A stretch of 36,388 nt of DNA, from contig NZ_JAAITI010000037.1 in assembly GCF_013304735.1 (NCBI RefSeq), forward strand, positions 1 through 36,388, read 5' to 3'. Numbering within the stretch: position 1 is the stretch's first letter; each line of letters begins with the position of its first letter. Made by a program: the position numbers and the translations under genes. The notes beneath the pieces were generated by a model. That model was given only the letters and a program-made list of their open reading frames with translations, did not search any database and was not told the origin of the DNA. Source of the DNA: Blautia luti (GTDB lineage Bacteria > Bacillota > Clostridia > Lachnospirales > Lachnospiraceae). This document shows, one piece after another, positions 7,488 through 14,670 of the stretch.

Positions 7488-9143
7488 TTACTCTTCGCTG
7501 TCATAGTAGGAGTCATCATAAGAAGAATCGTCGTAAGAAGTATCATCGTAGGAACCATCGTCATAGCTGCTGTCATCATAAGAATCCGAGCCATCATCGG
7601 AGGTGTCATCCGAGGAGCTGTCTGTGCTGCCAGAATTATTGTCTGCAGAGTTGAAATTTTCGGAATTAATGTCAATTCCTTTGTCCGCATAATATTTTTC
7701 TGCTGTGATAGAATCGGTGTCTTCTACGATATTTCCGGATGCATCAATCATATTCAGATCAGTATCAATGGTTACATCCAGAAGATTGGTTCCTGTGGAT
7801 GGGGTAACATTCATGGACATGATTTCATTGAATTTCTTTTTCAGGTTGTCGAGAGTGAATACACCGGAACCAATGTATTTCTGGACACCATTTTGAGATG
7901 CCAGTTCCTCCGTGTAGTCAGAAAGCATGTATGGCCCAAATTCTCCGGCATCGCTGTTGTAATGCATAACCAGAGGTTCTACAGTTGGTGTCAGGATCTC
8001 GATGGAAGTTTTGCCATCTTTTACCGTTTTCTGGATAGTGAATTTTGCCATTCCGCCAAGGAGCTCTTCCAGTTTCTGCTGGGTGGATACGAAATTTCCC
8101 AGAGAGTAGAAAACGACAGCTTCATTGCCATTATCATCGGTAAGGCGGCCGTATGGCTGAAGTACATGTGGGTGACCGCCGATGATGACATTTACACCCT
8201 GTTCCATGAGATAGGCTGCCCATTGTTTTTCGTATTCGTTTGGCATGGTTTCGTCTTCGGTGCCCCAGTGTGCTACGAAGATGATGCAGTCGGCCTGCTG
8301 TTTGGCTTTCTGGATCATGGTTGTGATCTTGTCCTTGCGGATCATGTCGATCATGTAGTCTTTTCCTTCGATTCCGCCTACGTTTGTGCCGTAGGTGTAA
8401 TCCAGAAATGCGATTTTGATACCGTTTACTTCGCGGATTTTTACGGTGTCAGCATCTTCCTGGGAGTCATGGATTCCGAGAAGTGTGACATCTGGATAAT
8501 TGGTTTTCCAGAAGTTCAGTGTGTCGGTGAGGAAGCCTTCGCCGAAGTCATCAATGTGGTTGTTGGCGGATTCTACTACGTTGAATCCGGCCTTTACGAT
8601 GGCGTCGCCTACTTCGGTCGGGGTTGCGAAGGAGGGGTAGGAGCTTACGCTGTCGTGGTCGGTTGTGAAGACGGTTTCCTGGTCGATCATTTTGATGTCT
8701 GCGTCTTTGATGGCGTCCTGGATGTGGGTGTAGATTTTGTCGTAGTTCCAGTTGCCGTCCGAGGATGCGCCTGCGTCTATGAGGCTCTGGTGGTAGAGGT
8801 TGTCGCCGACTGCGATAACGGAGGCTGTGGTGATTTCTCCGGTAGTGGCAGCTGCTTCTTGTTTTTCTTTTATTGCAGCTGCTTTTTTCTGGGCATCAAT
8901 GGCTGGTTTGCGGATAAGGCGGTAGTCCAGCTGATTGAAGAAAAGTACCAGGATGGCAAGGACAACGATGGATGCCAGAAGGCTTATGCGGGCGTTGCTG
9001 CGTTCGCGGAAGTTTAACGGGATGTTGTCCTTGGGGTTGCGTTTGATGGGACGCCTGGGCTCTTGCAGCGGGGTAGGGGTGGATTCTCTTTTGAGGACTC
9101 GTTTGAGGGAGTCGGGGATTTTGATGTTGGGTGAGAATTTCAT
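7488..9143 (-). CDS. CapA-like membrane-anchored metallophosphatase-fold protein
   Basis: A 551-residue protein of the PGA_cap/CapA family (calcineurin-like fold), known from poly-gamma-glutamate capsule synthesis but often of unknown role when solitary. It has a basic cytosolic start, one membrane segment (about 52-70), a short stalk, then the CapA domain (about 105-365). Metal-site motifs are AVGDN (111-115), ESANNH (191-196), AHWGTE (291-296), GGHPH (322-326) and SLGNF (347-351). Residues from about 497 to the end form a Ser/Asp/Tyr tail of SYDD(G/S/T) units, very like the tail of the deacetylase at 1738-3153. No capB, capC or other capsule genes are nearby, so a wall- or surface-polymer role is inference only. 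The ATG at 9143 has a weak AAGG-type site upstream. The 5' half shows a strong C-ending codon preference, that is G+T richness on the plus strand. Confidence 0.83.
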   Translation of the reverse strand: MKFSPNIKIPDSLKRVLKRESTPTPLQEPRRPIKRNPKDNIPLNFRERSNARISLLASIVVLAILVLFFNQLDYRLIRKPAIDAQKKAAAIKEKQEAAATTGEITTASVIAVGDNLYHQSLIDAGASSDGNWNYDKIYTHIQDAIKDADIKMIDQETVFTTDHDSVSSYPSFATPTEVGDAIVKAGFNVVESANNHIDDFGEGFLTDTLNFWKTNYPDVTLLGIHDSQEDADTVKIREVNGIKIAFLDYTYGTNVGGIEGKDYMIDMIRKDKITTMIQKAKQQADCIIFVAHWGTEDETMPNEYEKQWAAYLMEQGVNVIIGGHPHVLQPYGRLTDDNGNEAVVFYSLGNFVSTQQKLEELLGGMAKFTIQKTVKDGKTSIEILTPTVEPLVMHYNSDAGEFGPYMLSDYTEELASQNGVQKYIGSGVFTLDNLKKKFNEIMSMNVTPSTGTNLLDVTIDTDLNMIDASGNIVEDTDSITAEKYYADKGIDINSENFNSADNNSGSTDSSSDDTSDDGSDSYDDSSYDDGSYDDTSYDDSSYDDSYYDSEE

Positions 9144-9320
9144 TTATGGTTTACCTTGTCTTTCTTTGATTTTTTTGAATGTAGTTGTTTTGTGAATGTT
9201 CGTTTTATTATTGCGTGGTTGTATTATAGCAGATTTTTTTTTTCGTGGGAAGAGGGTGGTGGGAGGGAACGTACGCCCGTGTTGGGGTTGCTGTCTGGTT
9301 TGTGGTTTTGTTGGACGGAC

Positions 9321-9525
9321 GCTGGCAAGGCGTGTGCTGTCCGGCGCCGGGGCTTCGTCGGGGGCTGGCTTCTAAGCCGCTGAAAATCTGCTAAAACCGC
9401 TTCAAAAATTCCCGAACTCGCTTCGCTCAAACAGCGAGAATTTTTGAAGCAACGCAGATTTCCACCGACTAAGAATCAGCACCCCTCCTGCAGAGTCGTC
9501 GCCAGACAGCACACGCCTTGCCAGC
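9321..9525. repeat. 205-nt imperfect inverted repeat (giant hairpin)
   Basis: The outer 21 bases match perfectly as inverted copies: GCTGGCAAGGCGTGTGCTGT begins at 9321 and its reverse complement ends at 9525. Moving inward, CTGGCTTCTAAGCCG opposes CGACTAAGAATCAG imperfectly, GAAAATCTGC (9382-9391) opposes GCAGATTTCC (9454-9463), and CGCTTCAAAAATTC (9398-9411) opposes GAATTTTTGAAGC (9438-9450). The centre is CTCGCTTCGCTCAAACAGCGAG. The arms are about 100 nt each. I find no coding capacity and no clear target duplication. It could be a transposase-less mobile element or a transcribed structured RNA. Confidence 0.8.
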
Positions 9526-9626
9526 TGGTGTTTCAAGCCGGGAAGTGCTGATGGCTGCCCGGGCAGTGAGGTTCAGAGTGTGAGGGTAGAGTGGCGGGGT
9601 GGGAGTTCGGTTTAGAATGTGAGGTT

Positions 9627-9743
9627 GAGTGGTTTCTCGGGAGTTGGATGAGCCGTCAGCGCTGCGCTGGACGGCGTGGAGGAAAGGCTGAGTTTCCTTG
9701 TGGTTTAACGGTAGGGGATGAGCCGAGGCGCTTCGCTGTCGGT
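9627..9743. repeat. Dispersed REP-like repeat, copy A (two hairpins)
   Basis: About 90 bases from GAGTGG (9627) to GGTAGGG (about 9716) are nearly identical to 21293-21381. Hairpin 1 is GCCGTC-AGCG-CTG-CGCT-G-GACGGC (9652-9675). Between the two hairpins lies the conserved small stem GGAAAGGCTGAGTTTCC (9681-9697). Hairpin 2 is CCGA-G-GCG-CTT-CGC-TG-TCGG (9723-9742), preceded by the same GATGAGC lead-in. The arms differ between copies in a way that keeps pairing. Confidence 0.75.
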
Positions 9744-9773
9744 TTGAAATGAAGTGGGAAGGGTGAGGTGTTG

Positions 9774-9802
9774 TTGCCTGGTGTGGGGGTGTGGTGTATA
9801 CT
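9774..9802 (+). promoter_or_regulatory. Sigma-A promoter of the thioesterase gene
   Basis: TTGCCT (9774-9779), 17-bp spacer, TATACT (9797-9802). The predicted start near 9809 leaves almost no leader before the ATG at 9812, which supports the GTG at 9830 as the translation start. Confidence 0.5.
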
Positions 9803-9829
9803 GTAGGAAAAATGGAAGGGAGTGTTTTT

Positions 9830-10243
9830 GTGGGTGTTTACAGGCGTAAGGCGCAGTATCATGAGACGGATCAGATGGGGATTATCCATCATTCCAATTA
9901 TGTGAAATGGATGGAAGAGGCCCGGATCGATTTTATGAAGGAGATGGGTTTTGGTTATGGCGAGGTGGAGAATCGGGGGATCGTTTCTCCGGTTGCGGGG
10001 GTTTCGGTTTCTTATAAGAAGCCGGTGCTTTTTGATGATGTGGTGGAGATTTCGGTTTCAGTGAGGAAGTATAGTGGTGCGGTTCTGGAACTGGATTATG
10101 AGTTTTTTAATGTGACCAGGGGCGAGGTCTGTACTGTGGCTTCTTCGAAGAATTGTTTTACCAGGGATGGGAAGCTGGTTTCTCTGAAGAGGGAGATTCC
10201 GGAACTGGATGTTCTGTTTAGAGATTGTGCGAAGGGAGAGTAA
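9830..10243 (+). CDS. Hot-dog fold acyl-CoA thioesterase (YbgC/FadM family)
   Basis: About 137 residues, the usual length for the 4HBT/YbgC family, which hydrolyses acyl-CoA or similar thioesters in the cytosol. The active-site region HETDQMGIIHHSNYVKWMEE (residues 11-30) carries the expected Asp14, with the typical His/Asn-Tyr that follow. PVLFDDVVEISVSV and the later strands complete the single hot-dog domain. The GTG at 9830 has GAAGGGAG seven bases upstream; the longer in-frame starts (ATG 9812, GTG 9791) have no ribosome binding site and the last lies upstream of the mapped promoter. The next gene starts six bases after its stop codon, so the two are probably co-transcribed. Codon use is strongly G/T-ending, unlike the PTS operon. 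Substrate cannot be told. Confidence 0.85.
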   Translation: MGVYRRKAQYHETDQMGIIHHSNYVKWMEEARIDFMKEMGFGYGEVENRGIVSPVAGVSVSYKKPVLFDDVVEISVSVRKYSGAVLELDYEFFNVTRGEVCTVASSKNCFTRDGKLVSLKREIPELDVLFRDCAKGE

Positions 10244-10248
10244 GTTGG

Positions 10249-10530
10249 ATGGAAGTTGTGGAGATGCTTGATAATCTGAAGGAAAAGGCCCGCAGGGACC
10301 CGGCGCTTCGGGAGGTTTTGCTGGCTACCCGTAAGGAGAAGGAGCCGCTGGCTGCCTTCTGTAAAAAGTGCCGGGAGCTTGGGGTTCCAGTTTATGAGAT
10401 GGATCTGATTGCGGCGGGGGAAGAGTTTTATGCGGCTATGAAGCGGAGCACCAATGGTGGCGGGGAGAATTCTCCGATGCTTGAGGGTGAGGATGATTTT
10501 TATGAGCTGTTTTTTGCGGGGCTGGAGTAA
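10249..10530 (+). CDS. Small Nif11-like protein of unknown function
   Basis: A 93-residue acidic protein. Residues about 2-60 (NLKEKARRDPALREVLLATR, then FCKKCRELGVPVYEMDLIAA) resemble the Nif11 domain: a short helix, DPALRE, then a second helix ending in a Gly-Val-Pro turn. After KRSTNGGGENSP (GGG at 70-72) comes an acidic/aromatic tail of about 20 residues with no Cys. Nif11 domains occur as leaders of ribosomal peptide natural products and also as stand-alone proteins. Here I see no modifying enzyme, protease or exporter in the neighbourhood, and the tail is a poor core peptide, so a stand-alone protein is more likely. GGGAGAG precedes the ATG at 10249. It probably forms an operon with the thioesterase. 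Family assignment is tentative. Confidence 0.6.
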   Translation: MEVVEMLDNLKEKARRDPALREVLLATRKEKEPLAAFCKKCRELGVPVYEMDLIAAGEEFYAAMKRSTNGGGENSPMLEGEDDFYELFFAGLE

Positions 10531-10580
10531 AGAGGTCAAGCGGATATTCGCAATTGAAGCAGGGGACTTACTTGATTTGG

Positions 10581-12353
10581 TTAAAATTCCGCGTCAATAT
10601 ACTTCTCCAGCACTGGGTACTGTACACCACCGATTTTCAGCACCTGGCTGTGGAATTTTTTGAGGTCAAAATCCTGGCCCAGGCGGTTCTGTTCGGAGGT
10701 GCGTAGGTCCAGTATGCTTAAGTAGCCCCAGTAGTATTTCAGATAATTCCCGGGGGTTTCCAGGATGTACTGATAGATTTCGGAGACAACGGTGCTTTCT
10801 TCGATGCCAAAGGCTTTCAGGAAGCTGGCTGCTTCGGCCTGGGTCCAGCCGTTGTAGTGGATCTCAATATCCAGAAGTGAGTACATACATAAGTTGATGC
10901 TGCGGTTCAGCCAGGAGATCCTGGCAAGTTCTGTGGCAGAAGGATCCTTTATATAACCGGCTGCGTACTGGTAGGCAAAGGGCTCAATATAAGTGGCCCA
11001 TCCTTCCGCAAAACCGGAGGTGCAGAGCAGATTCCGGATGCCGGAGGGATTCTGGCGCTCAAAAGTGACAGTCTGGTAAAGATGTCCCGGGAATCCTTCA
11101 TGTGCCAGTGTGGTAAAAAGTTCCAGACCCTGATAACTGGCAGCCGGATTTATATAGATCACATTAGGCGTTCCGGTATCCATGGGCGGGGTGAGATAAA
11201 AGGCGGGACTTAAGTAATCTTTCATGGAATCGTGGACTGTGCGGAGTTCAAAAGTGACATCTGCAAGGGCTGGAAAATCTGCCTGGATCTTCTGCTGAAG
11301 GGCGTTCAGCATCTGGGCGGGTTTCATTTCTTTGAAAGTGATTCCCTGGTTGAGTGTAGCCAGAAGTTCCGGGTTTTTGCGGAGCATGGTTCCTGCAATA
11401 CCGATCTCACTGGAAAGCTGTCTGGAGAGGCGTTTTTCCATTTGTTTCACAGGAACGTAAGATCCGGTCTGGCTCTGGAGAAGATAGAGATAGTAGACTT
11501 TTCCTCCCTTAAAATAAGTCAGGCCACGATTGTTTTTCCCTGTGCCACGCAAAGCTTCCAGTCCGGTCATAAGTTCCTGATAGGCGGGAATGACTTCTGT
11601 TTTCATGAGACTTTTGTGGGTCAGGATCAGAGCGTTCTGTTCTGAAACGGAAAGTTTTCCATAATCCGAGAGCTTTTTCTGAAAAATATCCAGCATATAA
11701 TTGTTGTCCGGATTCTGGATAAAAGCGCTGCATTGTGCCAGAACCCGGTCCAGAGTAGTGTCGCTCATAAAGAAACCAGCTTCGGATTTCTTTTTCTCAA
11801 ATTTCAGGATACTCTGAAAGTAAGGCCGGATGGTGGTGAGAAGGTTGAGATAATCGGTGATATCCTGAGCTTCATAAAAAGCGTATTCCGCCAGAAGTAC
11901 CGGAAGCTGGGCCTGAATACCAAGACTTGGCCCAAGTGGTTCCTGGAGAAGATAATTGTCGCCCAGAGATTTTTCCGTATGATAATAGAGGAGCATGGAA
12001 TCCAGAGTCAGCTGGTTTTCCGTGGAAAGGCGGCTGTAGCGAAAGGATTTCAGCTTTTCTTCGTACTGGCTGCAGATCTGATATGTATTTTTCATGTCGG
12101 TGGGGACGGTGCCAAGAGAGGCTTTTTTTCGTGGGATGCCCTGTTTTTCCGGATGTGCCAGGGAATAGTGAAGAGTAAGTGTGCTGCCGGAGACTTCATT
12201 TTGAAAAACTTTTCTGGAAAAGGCTTCAAATTTTCCATTTTCCGTGATCCCATGGGCGGAAAAATAGCCGGCAGTGAGGCCTGCAAACAGCGTCAGGACA
12301 AGCAGCAAAGTGATAAAAAGAGGAGATTTTTTTCCCCGGATCTTAAAAGACAT
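10581..12353 (-). CDS. DUF885 family metallopeptidase-like protein, membrane-anchored
   Basis: A 590-residue protein with one N-terminal membrane segment (about 11-31) and a large extracytoplasmic DUF885 domain. The zinc-binding signature TTLAHEGFPGHLYQT (HEGFPGH at about 418-424) is the family form of HExxH. SGFAEGWATYIEPFA about 35 residues on supplies the likely third ligand. The family includes putative carboxypeptidases or dipeptidases; the true substrate is not known. The start at 12353 (MSFKIRGKK) was chosen because AAAGGAT lies six bases upstream; the reading could extend 12 residues further but lacks a site there. It is convergent with the Nif11-like gene (50-bp gap, no terminator seen) and divergent from trxB. 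Confidence 0.85.
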   Translation of the reverse strand: MSFKIRGKKSPLFITLLLVLTLFAGLTAGYFSAHGITENGKFEAFSRKVFQNEVSGSTLTLHYSLAHPEKQGIPRKKASLGTVPTDMKNTYQICSQYEEKLKSFRYSRLSTENQLTLDSMLLYYHTEKSLGDNYLLQEPLGPSLGIQAQLPVLLAEYAFYEAQDITDYLNLLTTIRPYFQSILKFEKKKSEAGFFMSDTTLDRVLAQCSAFIQNPDNNYMLDIFQKKLSDYGKLSVSEQNALILTHKSLMKTEVIPAYQELMTGLEALRGTGKNNRGLTYFKGGKVYYLYLLQSQTGSYVPVKQMEKRLSRQLSSEIGIAGTMLRKNPELLATLNQGITFKEMKPAQMLNALQQKIQADFPALADVTFELRTVHDSMKDYLSPAFYLTPPMDTGTPNVIYINPAASYQGLELFTTLAHEGFPGHLYQTVTFERQNPSGIRNLLCTSGFAEGWATYIEPFAYQYAAGYIKDPSATELARISWLNRSINLCMYSLLDIEIHYNGWTQAEAASFLKAFGIEESTVVSEIYQYILETPGNYLKYYWGYLSILDLRTSEQNRLGQDFDLKKFHSQVLKIGGVQYPVLEKYIDAEF

Positions 12354-12390
12354 AGGAGATCCTTTCAGCAGGATGCTTTGTTCTATCATA

Positions 12391-12419
12391 TTGGAAAATT
12401 ACGGAATCTATGATATTAT
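12391..12419 (+). promoter_or_regulatory. Promoter of the trxB-lacI unit
   Basis: TTGGAA (12391-12396), 17-bp spacer, TATTAT (12414-12419), 48 bases before the trxB ATG. It lies in the 113-bp divergent gap with the DUF885 gene. Confidence 0.55.
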
Positions 12420-12466
12420 GTGAACGGAAATACAGAAAAAAAGCCGATAAATTATGGAGAAATAAC

Positions 12467-13405
12467 ATGAGCGATATCTATGATCTTGCAATTTTAGGCG
12501 GAGGTCCGGCAGGGATCACGGCAGCGATCTATGCGTCCAGGGCCAGATTAAATACTATATGGATCGACAAAAATTTCGCACCGGGCGGCCAGATCACAGC
12601 TACCTATGAGGTGGATAATTATCCGGGAATGCCGGGAATCTCAGGCATGGATCTGGGGGAAGCGTTCGGGGAGCATGCACGGAAACTGGGACTGGAACCG
12701 CAGCGCGAGAAGATTCTTTCCCTGGAAAATATTTCCGGGGAGGTCAAGACGATCCGTACAAAAAAACACGAATACCAGGCAAAAACGCTGATCCTTGCAT
12801 TTGGGGCAGAGCACCGGAAGCTGGATATTCCGGGAGAAGATGATCTTGGCGGCCTTGGAGTTTCCTACTGCGCTACCTGTGACGGAGCTTTTTATAAGGA
12901 CAGAACTGCAGTGGTAGTGGGCGGCGGAAACGTGGCAGCAGAGGATGCGGTTTTTCTTTCCGGTCTCTGTGAAAAAGTATATCTTGTCCATCGCCGTGAT
13001 GCGCTTCGGGCGGATAAGGCCATTCAGGAGAAGGTTTTTGCCTGCGAAAATATAGAAATGGTGTGGGACAGTGTTCCACTTGAGATTTTGGGCCAGGAAG
13101 AAGTGACAGGTCTTAAGATCCGCAATGTGAAAACAGAGGAAGAACGGGAACTGAAAGCAGACGGCGTTTTTATCGCAGTAGGCATTGTTCCCAGCACGGC
13201 ACTTGTAAAAGACCAGCTTAAGCTGGATGAAAACGGATATATTTGTGCAGGAGAAGATGGTGTTACCAGCGCACCTGGGGTTTTTGCAGCGGGGGATATT
13301 CGTACCAAGGCACTTCGCCAGATAGTAACTGCTGTTTCAGACGGAGCCAATGCAGTGGCTTCCGCACAGAAATATCTCTGGAGGACAGACAATGGCAACC
13401 ATTAA
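12467..13405 (+). CDS. trxB: Thioredoxin reductase (FAD/NAD(P)H-dependent)
   Basis: A 312-residue flavoprotein, normal length for low-Mr thioredoxin reductase, which passes electrons from NAD(P)H through FAD to a redox disulfide. Seen in order: FAD-binding ILGGGPAGITAAIYASRA (9-26), GGQITATYEVDNYPG (40-54), redox pair CATC (Cys135/Cys138), NADPH-binding VGGGNVAAEDA (151-161) with the phosphate-contacting HRRDALRA (175-182), and the second FAD motif GVFAAGDIRTKALRQIVTA near the C-terminus. The HRRxxxR pattern favours NADPH. GGAG precedes the ATG by seven bases. The last 14 bases overlap the LacI-family gene, so the two are translationally close, an unusual pairing. No thioredoxin gene is in the window, so the partner could also be another CxxC protein. 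Confidence 0.9.
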   Translation: MSDIYDLAILGGGPAGITAAIYASRARLNTIWIDKNFAPGGQITATYEVDNYPGMPGISGMDLGEAFGEHARKLGLEPQREKILSLENISGEVKTIRTKKHEYQAKTLILAFGAEHRKLDIPGEDDLGGLGVSYCATCDGAFYKDRTAVVVGGGNVAAEDAVFLSGLCEKVYLVHRRDALRADKAIQEKVFACENIEMVWDSVPLEILGQEEVTGLKIRNVKTEEERELKADGVFIAVGIVPSTALVKDQLKLDENGYICAGEDGVTSAPGVFAAGDIRTKALRQIVTAVSDGANAVASAQKYLWRTDNGNH

Positions 13406-14426
13406 GGAAATCGCGCAGAGAGCAGGTGTAAGCACAACAACTGTTTCCAACGTCATACATGGAAAAACAAAAAAAGTATCTCCTGCAAACATTGAGAAGA
13501 TCGAGAATCTTATCCGGGAAATGGGATATGTCCAGAAAATGGGACTGAGAGTTCTCAATAAGGAGAAATCTCAGCTGATCGCAGTTGTGATCAATTATCA
13601 TAAAGACTTCAAGGATTCTGTTATCGGAGATCCTTTTTACGGAAAGATCATCGGTTTTATTGAGAAATACGTGCAGGAACTTGGCTACTATCTGATGCTC
13701 TATTCTGCAAAAGATACGGACAAGATCTTTCAGATGGTCATGGGCTGGGATGTGGACGGCGTCATTGCCATCTCTTTCAGCAAAAGTAACTGCGAAAAAA
13801 TCTATCAGCTGATCAACAAGCCCATCGTTTCCATTGATGCCTACGGCGAGCTTGACGCAGGCCAGGAAAACCATGTCCTGAATATTGGACTGGACGACGA
13901 GAGCGGCGGTTACCTTATGACAAAATATCTCCTGGAATGCGGTTATGAGCATATCCAGGTCTGTGCAGGCCGTGACAATGGTGTGGATCATTTCCGTTAC
14001 ATGGGTGCCCAGCGTGCAGCGAAAGAATTTGCAGGGAAAAAGCAGAAGGTGCAGTTTACCGCTCTTGGAATGAACTACGCCAAACGAAAAGAAAGCTATG
14101 CGTGGCTGATCCAGCGGAAAAAACCGAAGACTGCCCTGTTTTTCCTGTCAGATCTTTATGCGCTGGAGGCGATCAGCTTTTTCAGCAGCCGTGGAGTGAA
14201 AATCCCGGAGGAGATTGGAATCGCAGGATACGATAATATCAGCTATGCGGAATTTTCCGTGCCAAGGCTGACCACGATCAGCCAGAATGTGGAGCAGAAA
14301 GCTTCCCTTGCGGTGGAGATCCTGATGGAGCGGATCAACGGTGTGGAGAAAGAGCGGGAGAATGAGATCGAGCTTCCGGTTACACTGATACCGCGGAAGT
14401 CGTTACAGCCGCAGGATGAGAATTAA
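13392..14426 (+). CDS. LacI-family transcriptional regulator of the PTS operon
   Basis: A 344-residue repressor-type protein. Residues 1-50 form the LacI helix-turn-helix (TIKEIAQRAGVSTTTVSNVI). The hinge region YVQKMGLRVLNKEK lacks the usual P-N-x-x-A-R of the family. The rest is a periplasmic-binding-protein-like sensor domain (ending in IAGYDNISYAEFSVPRLTTI), expected to bind a sugar or sugar phosphate. The ATG at 13392 has GGAGG seven bases upstream and lies inside the end of trxB. The next operon's promoter is flanked by two palindromes (14563-14580 and 14621-14638), which are the natural candidate operators. Repression of the PTS/glucosidase operon, lifted by its sugar, is inference from position. 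Confidence 0.9.
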   Translation: MATIKEIAQRAGVSTTTVSNVIHGKTKKVSPANIEKIENLIREMGYVQKMGLRVLNKEKSQLIAVVINYHKDFKDSVIGDPFYGKIIGFIEKYVQELGYYLMLYSAKDTDKIFQMVMGWDVDGVIAISFSKSNCEKIYQLINKPIVSIDAYGELDAGQENHVLNIGLDDESGGYLMTKYLLECGYEHIQVCAGRDNGVDHFRYMGAQRAAKEFAGKKQKVQFTALGMNYAKRKESYAWLIQRKKPKTALFFLSDLYALEAISFFSSRGVKIPEEIGIAGYDNISYAEFSVPRLTTISQNVEQKASLAVEILMERINGVEKERENEIELPVTLIPRKSLQPQDEN

Positions 14427-14442
14427 ACAGAATAAAAATGTC

Positions 14443-14503
14443 AAAAGCCGAAATATACGGGAACTGTCAGTATCTGACAGCCAGAGTATTTTCGGCTTTT
14501 TTT
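14443..14503 (+). terminator. Terminator after the LacI-family gene
   Basis: AAAAGCCGAAATA (14443-14455) pairs with TATTTTCGGCTTTT (14487-14500) with a small inner mismatch. An inner stem CTGTCAG/CTGACAG is present and a T run follows. Confidence 0.9.
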
Positions 14504-14562
14504 GGTAAAATTATCTATGTGAAACCTGCACAAAACCATAATTTCGAACTTGTCACAATAAT

Positions 14563-14580
14563 AGGTTATGTACATAACCT
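14563..14580. promoter_or_regulatory. Operator 1 (perfect 18-bp palindrome)
   Basis: AGGTTATGTACATAACCT is a perfect inverted repeat lying one base upstream of the -35 box. Operator 2 shares its GGTTAnGTACATAACC core 58 bp downstream, on the other side of the promoter. It is the probable binding site of the LacI-family protein encoded just upstream. Confidence 0.75.
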
Positions 14581-14581
14581 A

Positions 14582-14610
14582 TTTACACAACCTATCTTTG
14601 ATGTTATAGT
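14582..14610 (+). promoter_or_regulatory. Promoter of the PTS/glucosidase operon
   Basis: TTTACA (14582-14587), 17-bp spacer, TATAGT (14605-14610). The start should fall near 14617, so operator 2 would sit at about +5 to +22. Confidence 0.75.
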
Positions 14611-14620
14611 GTGAACATAA

Positions 14621-14638
14621 AGGTTAGGTACATAACCA
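14621..14638. promoter_or_regulatory. Operator 2 (near-perfect palindrome)
   Basis: AGGTTAGGTACATAACCA matches operator 1 at 16 of 18 positions and overlaps the start of the transcript, where a bound repressor would block the polymerase. Two sites with centres 58 bp apart could allow looping, as in other LacI-type systems. Confidence 0.72.
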
Positions 14639-14670
14639 AAGGGAAAGAGTACAGAAGGAGTGAATACCAG

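Larger units (their letters stand above)
9144..9829. other. 686-bp non-coding region with palindromes and dispersed repeats
   Basis: I see no credible gene. From the left it holds a minus-strand TATAAT (9223-9228) that may serve the capA-like gene, next to a ten-T run. Then come a 205-nt imperfect palindrome (9321-9525), a 12-bp perfect palindrome CTGCCCGGGCAG (9555-9566), a dispersed repeat with hairpins (9627-9743), and a promoter (9774-9802). The plus strand is G+T rich outside the palindrome. Confidence 0.75.

Noticed and set aside
7893-9017. Plus-strand open frame of 374 codons
   Set aside because: Antisense to the CapA-like gene; the Phe/Val/Cys/Asp-rich translation is typical of a shadow, and no start signals are seen.
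9321-9525. Insertion sequence
   Set aside because: Only inverted repeats are seen; no transposase frame and no convincing flanking target duplication.
10249-10530. Ribosomally made peptide antibiotic precursor
   Set aside because: The Nif11-like start and Gly triplet suggested it, but the tail has no Cys and few Ser/Thr, and no modification, protease or export gene adjoins.
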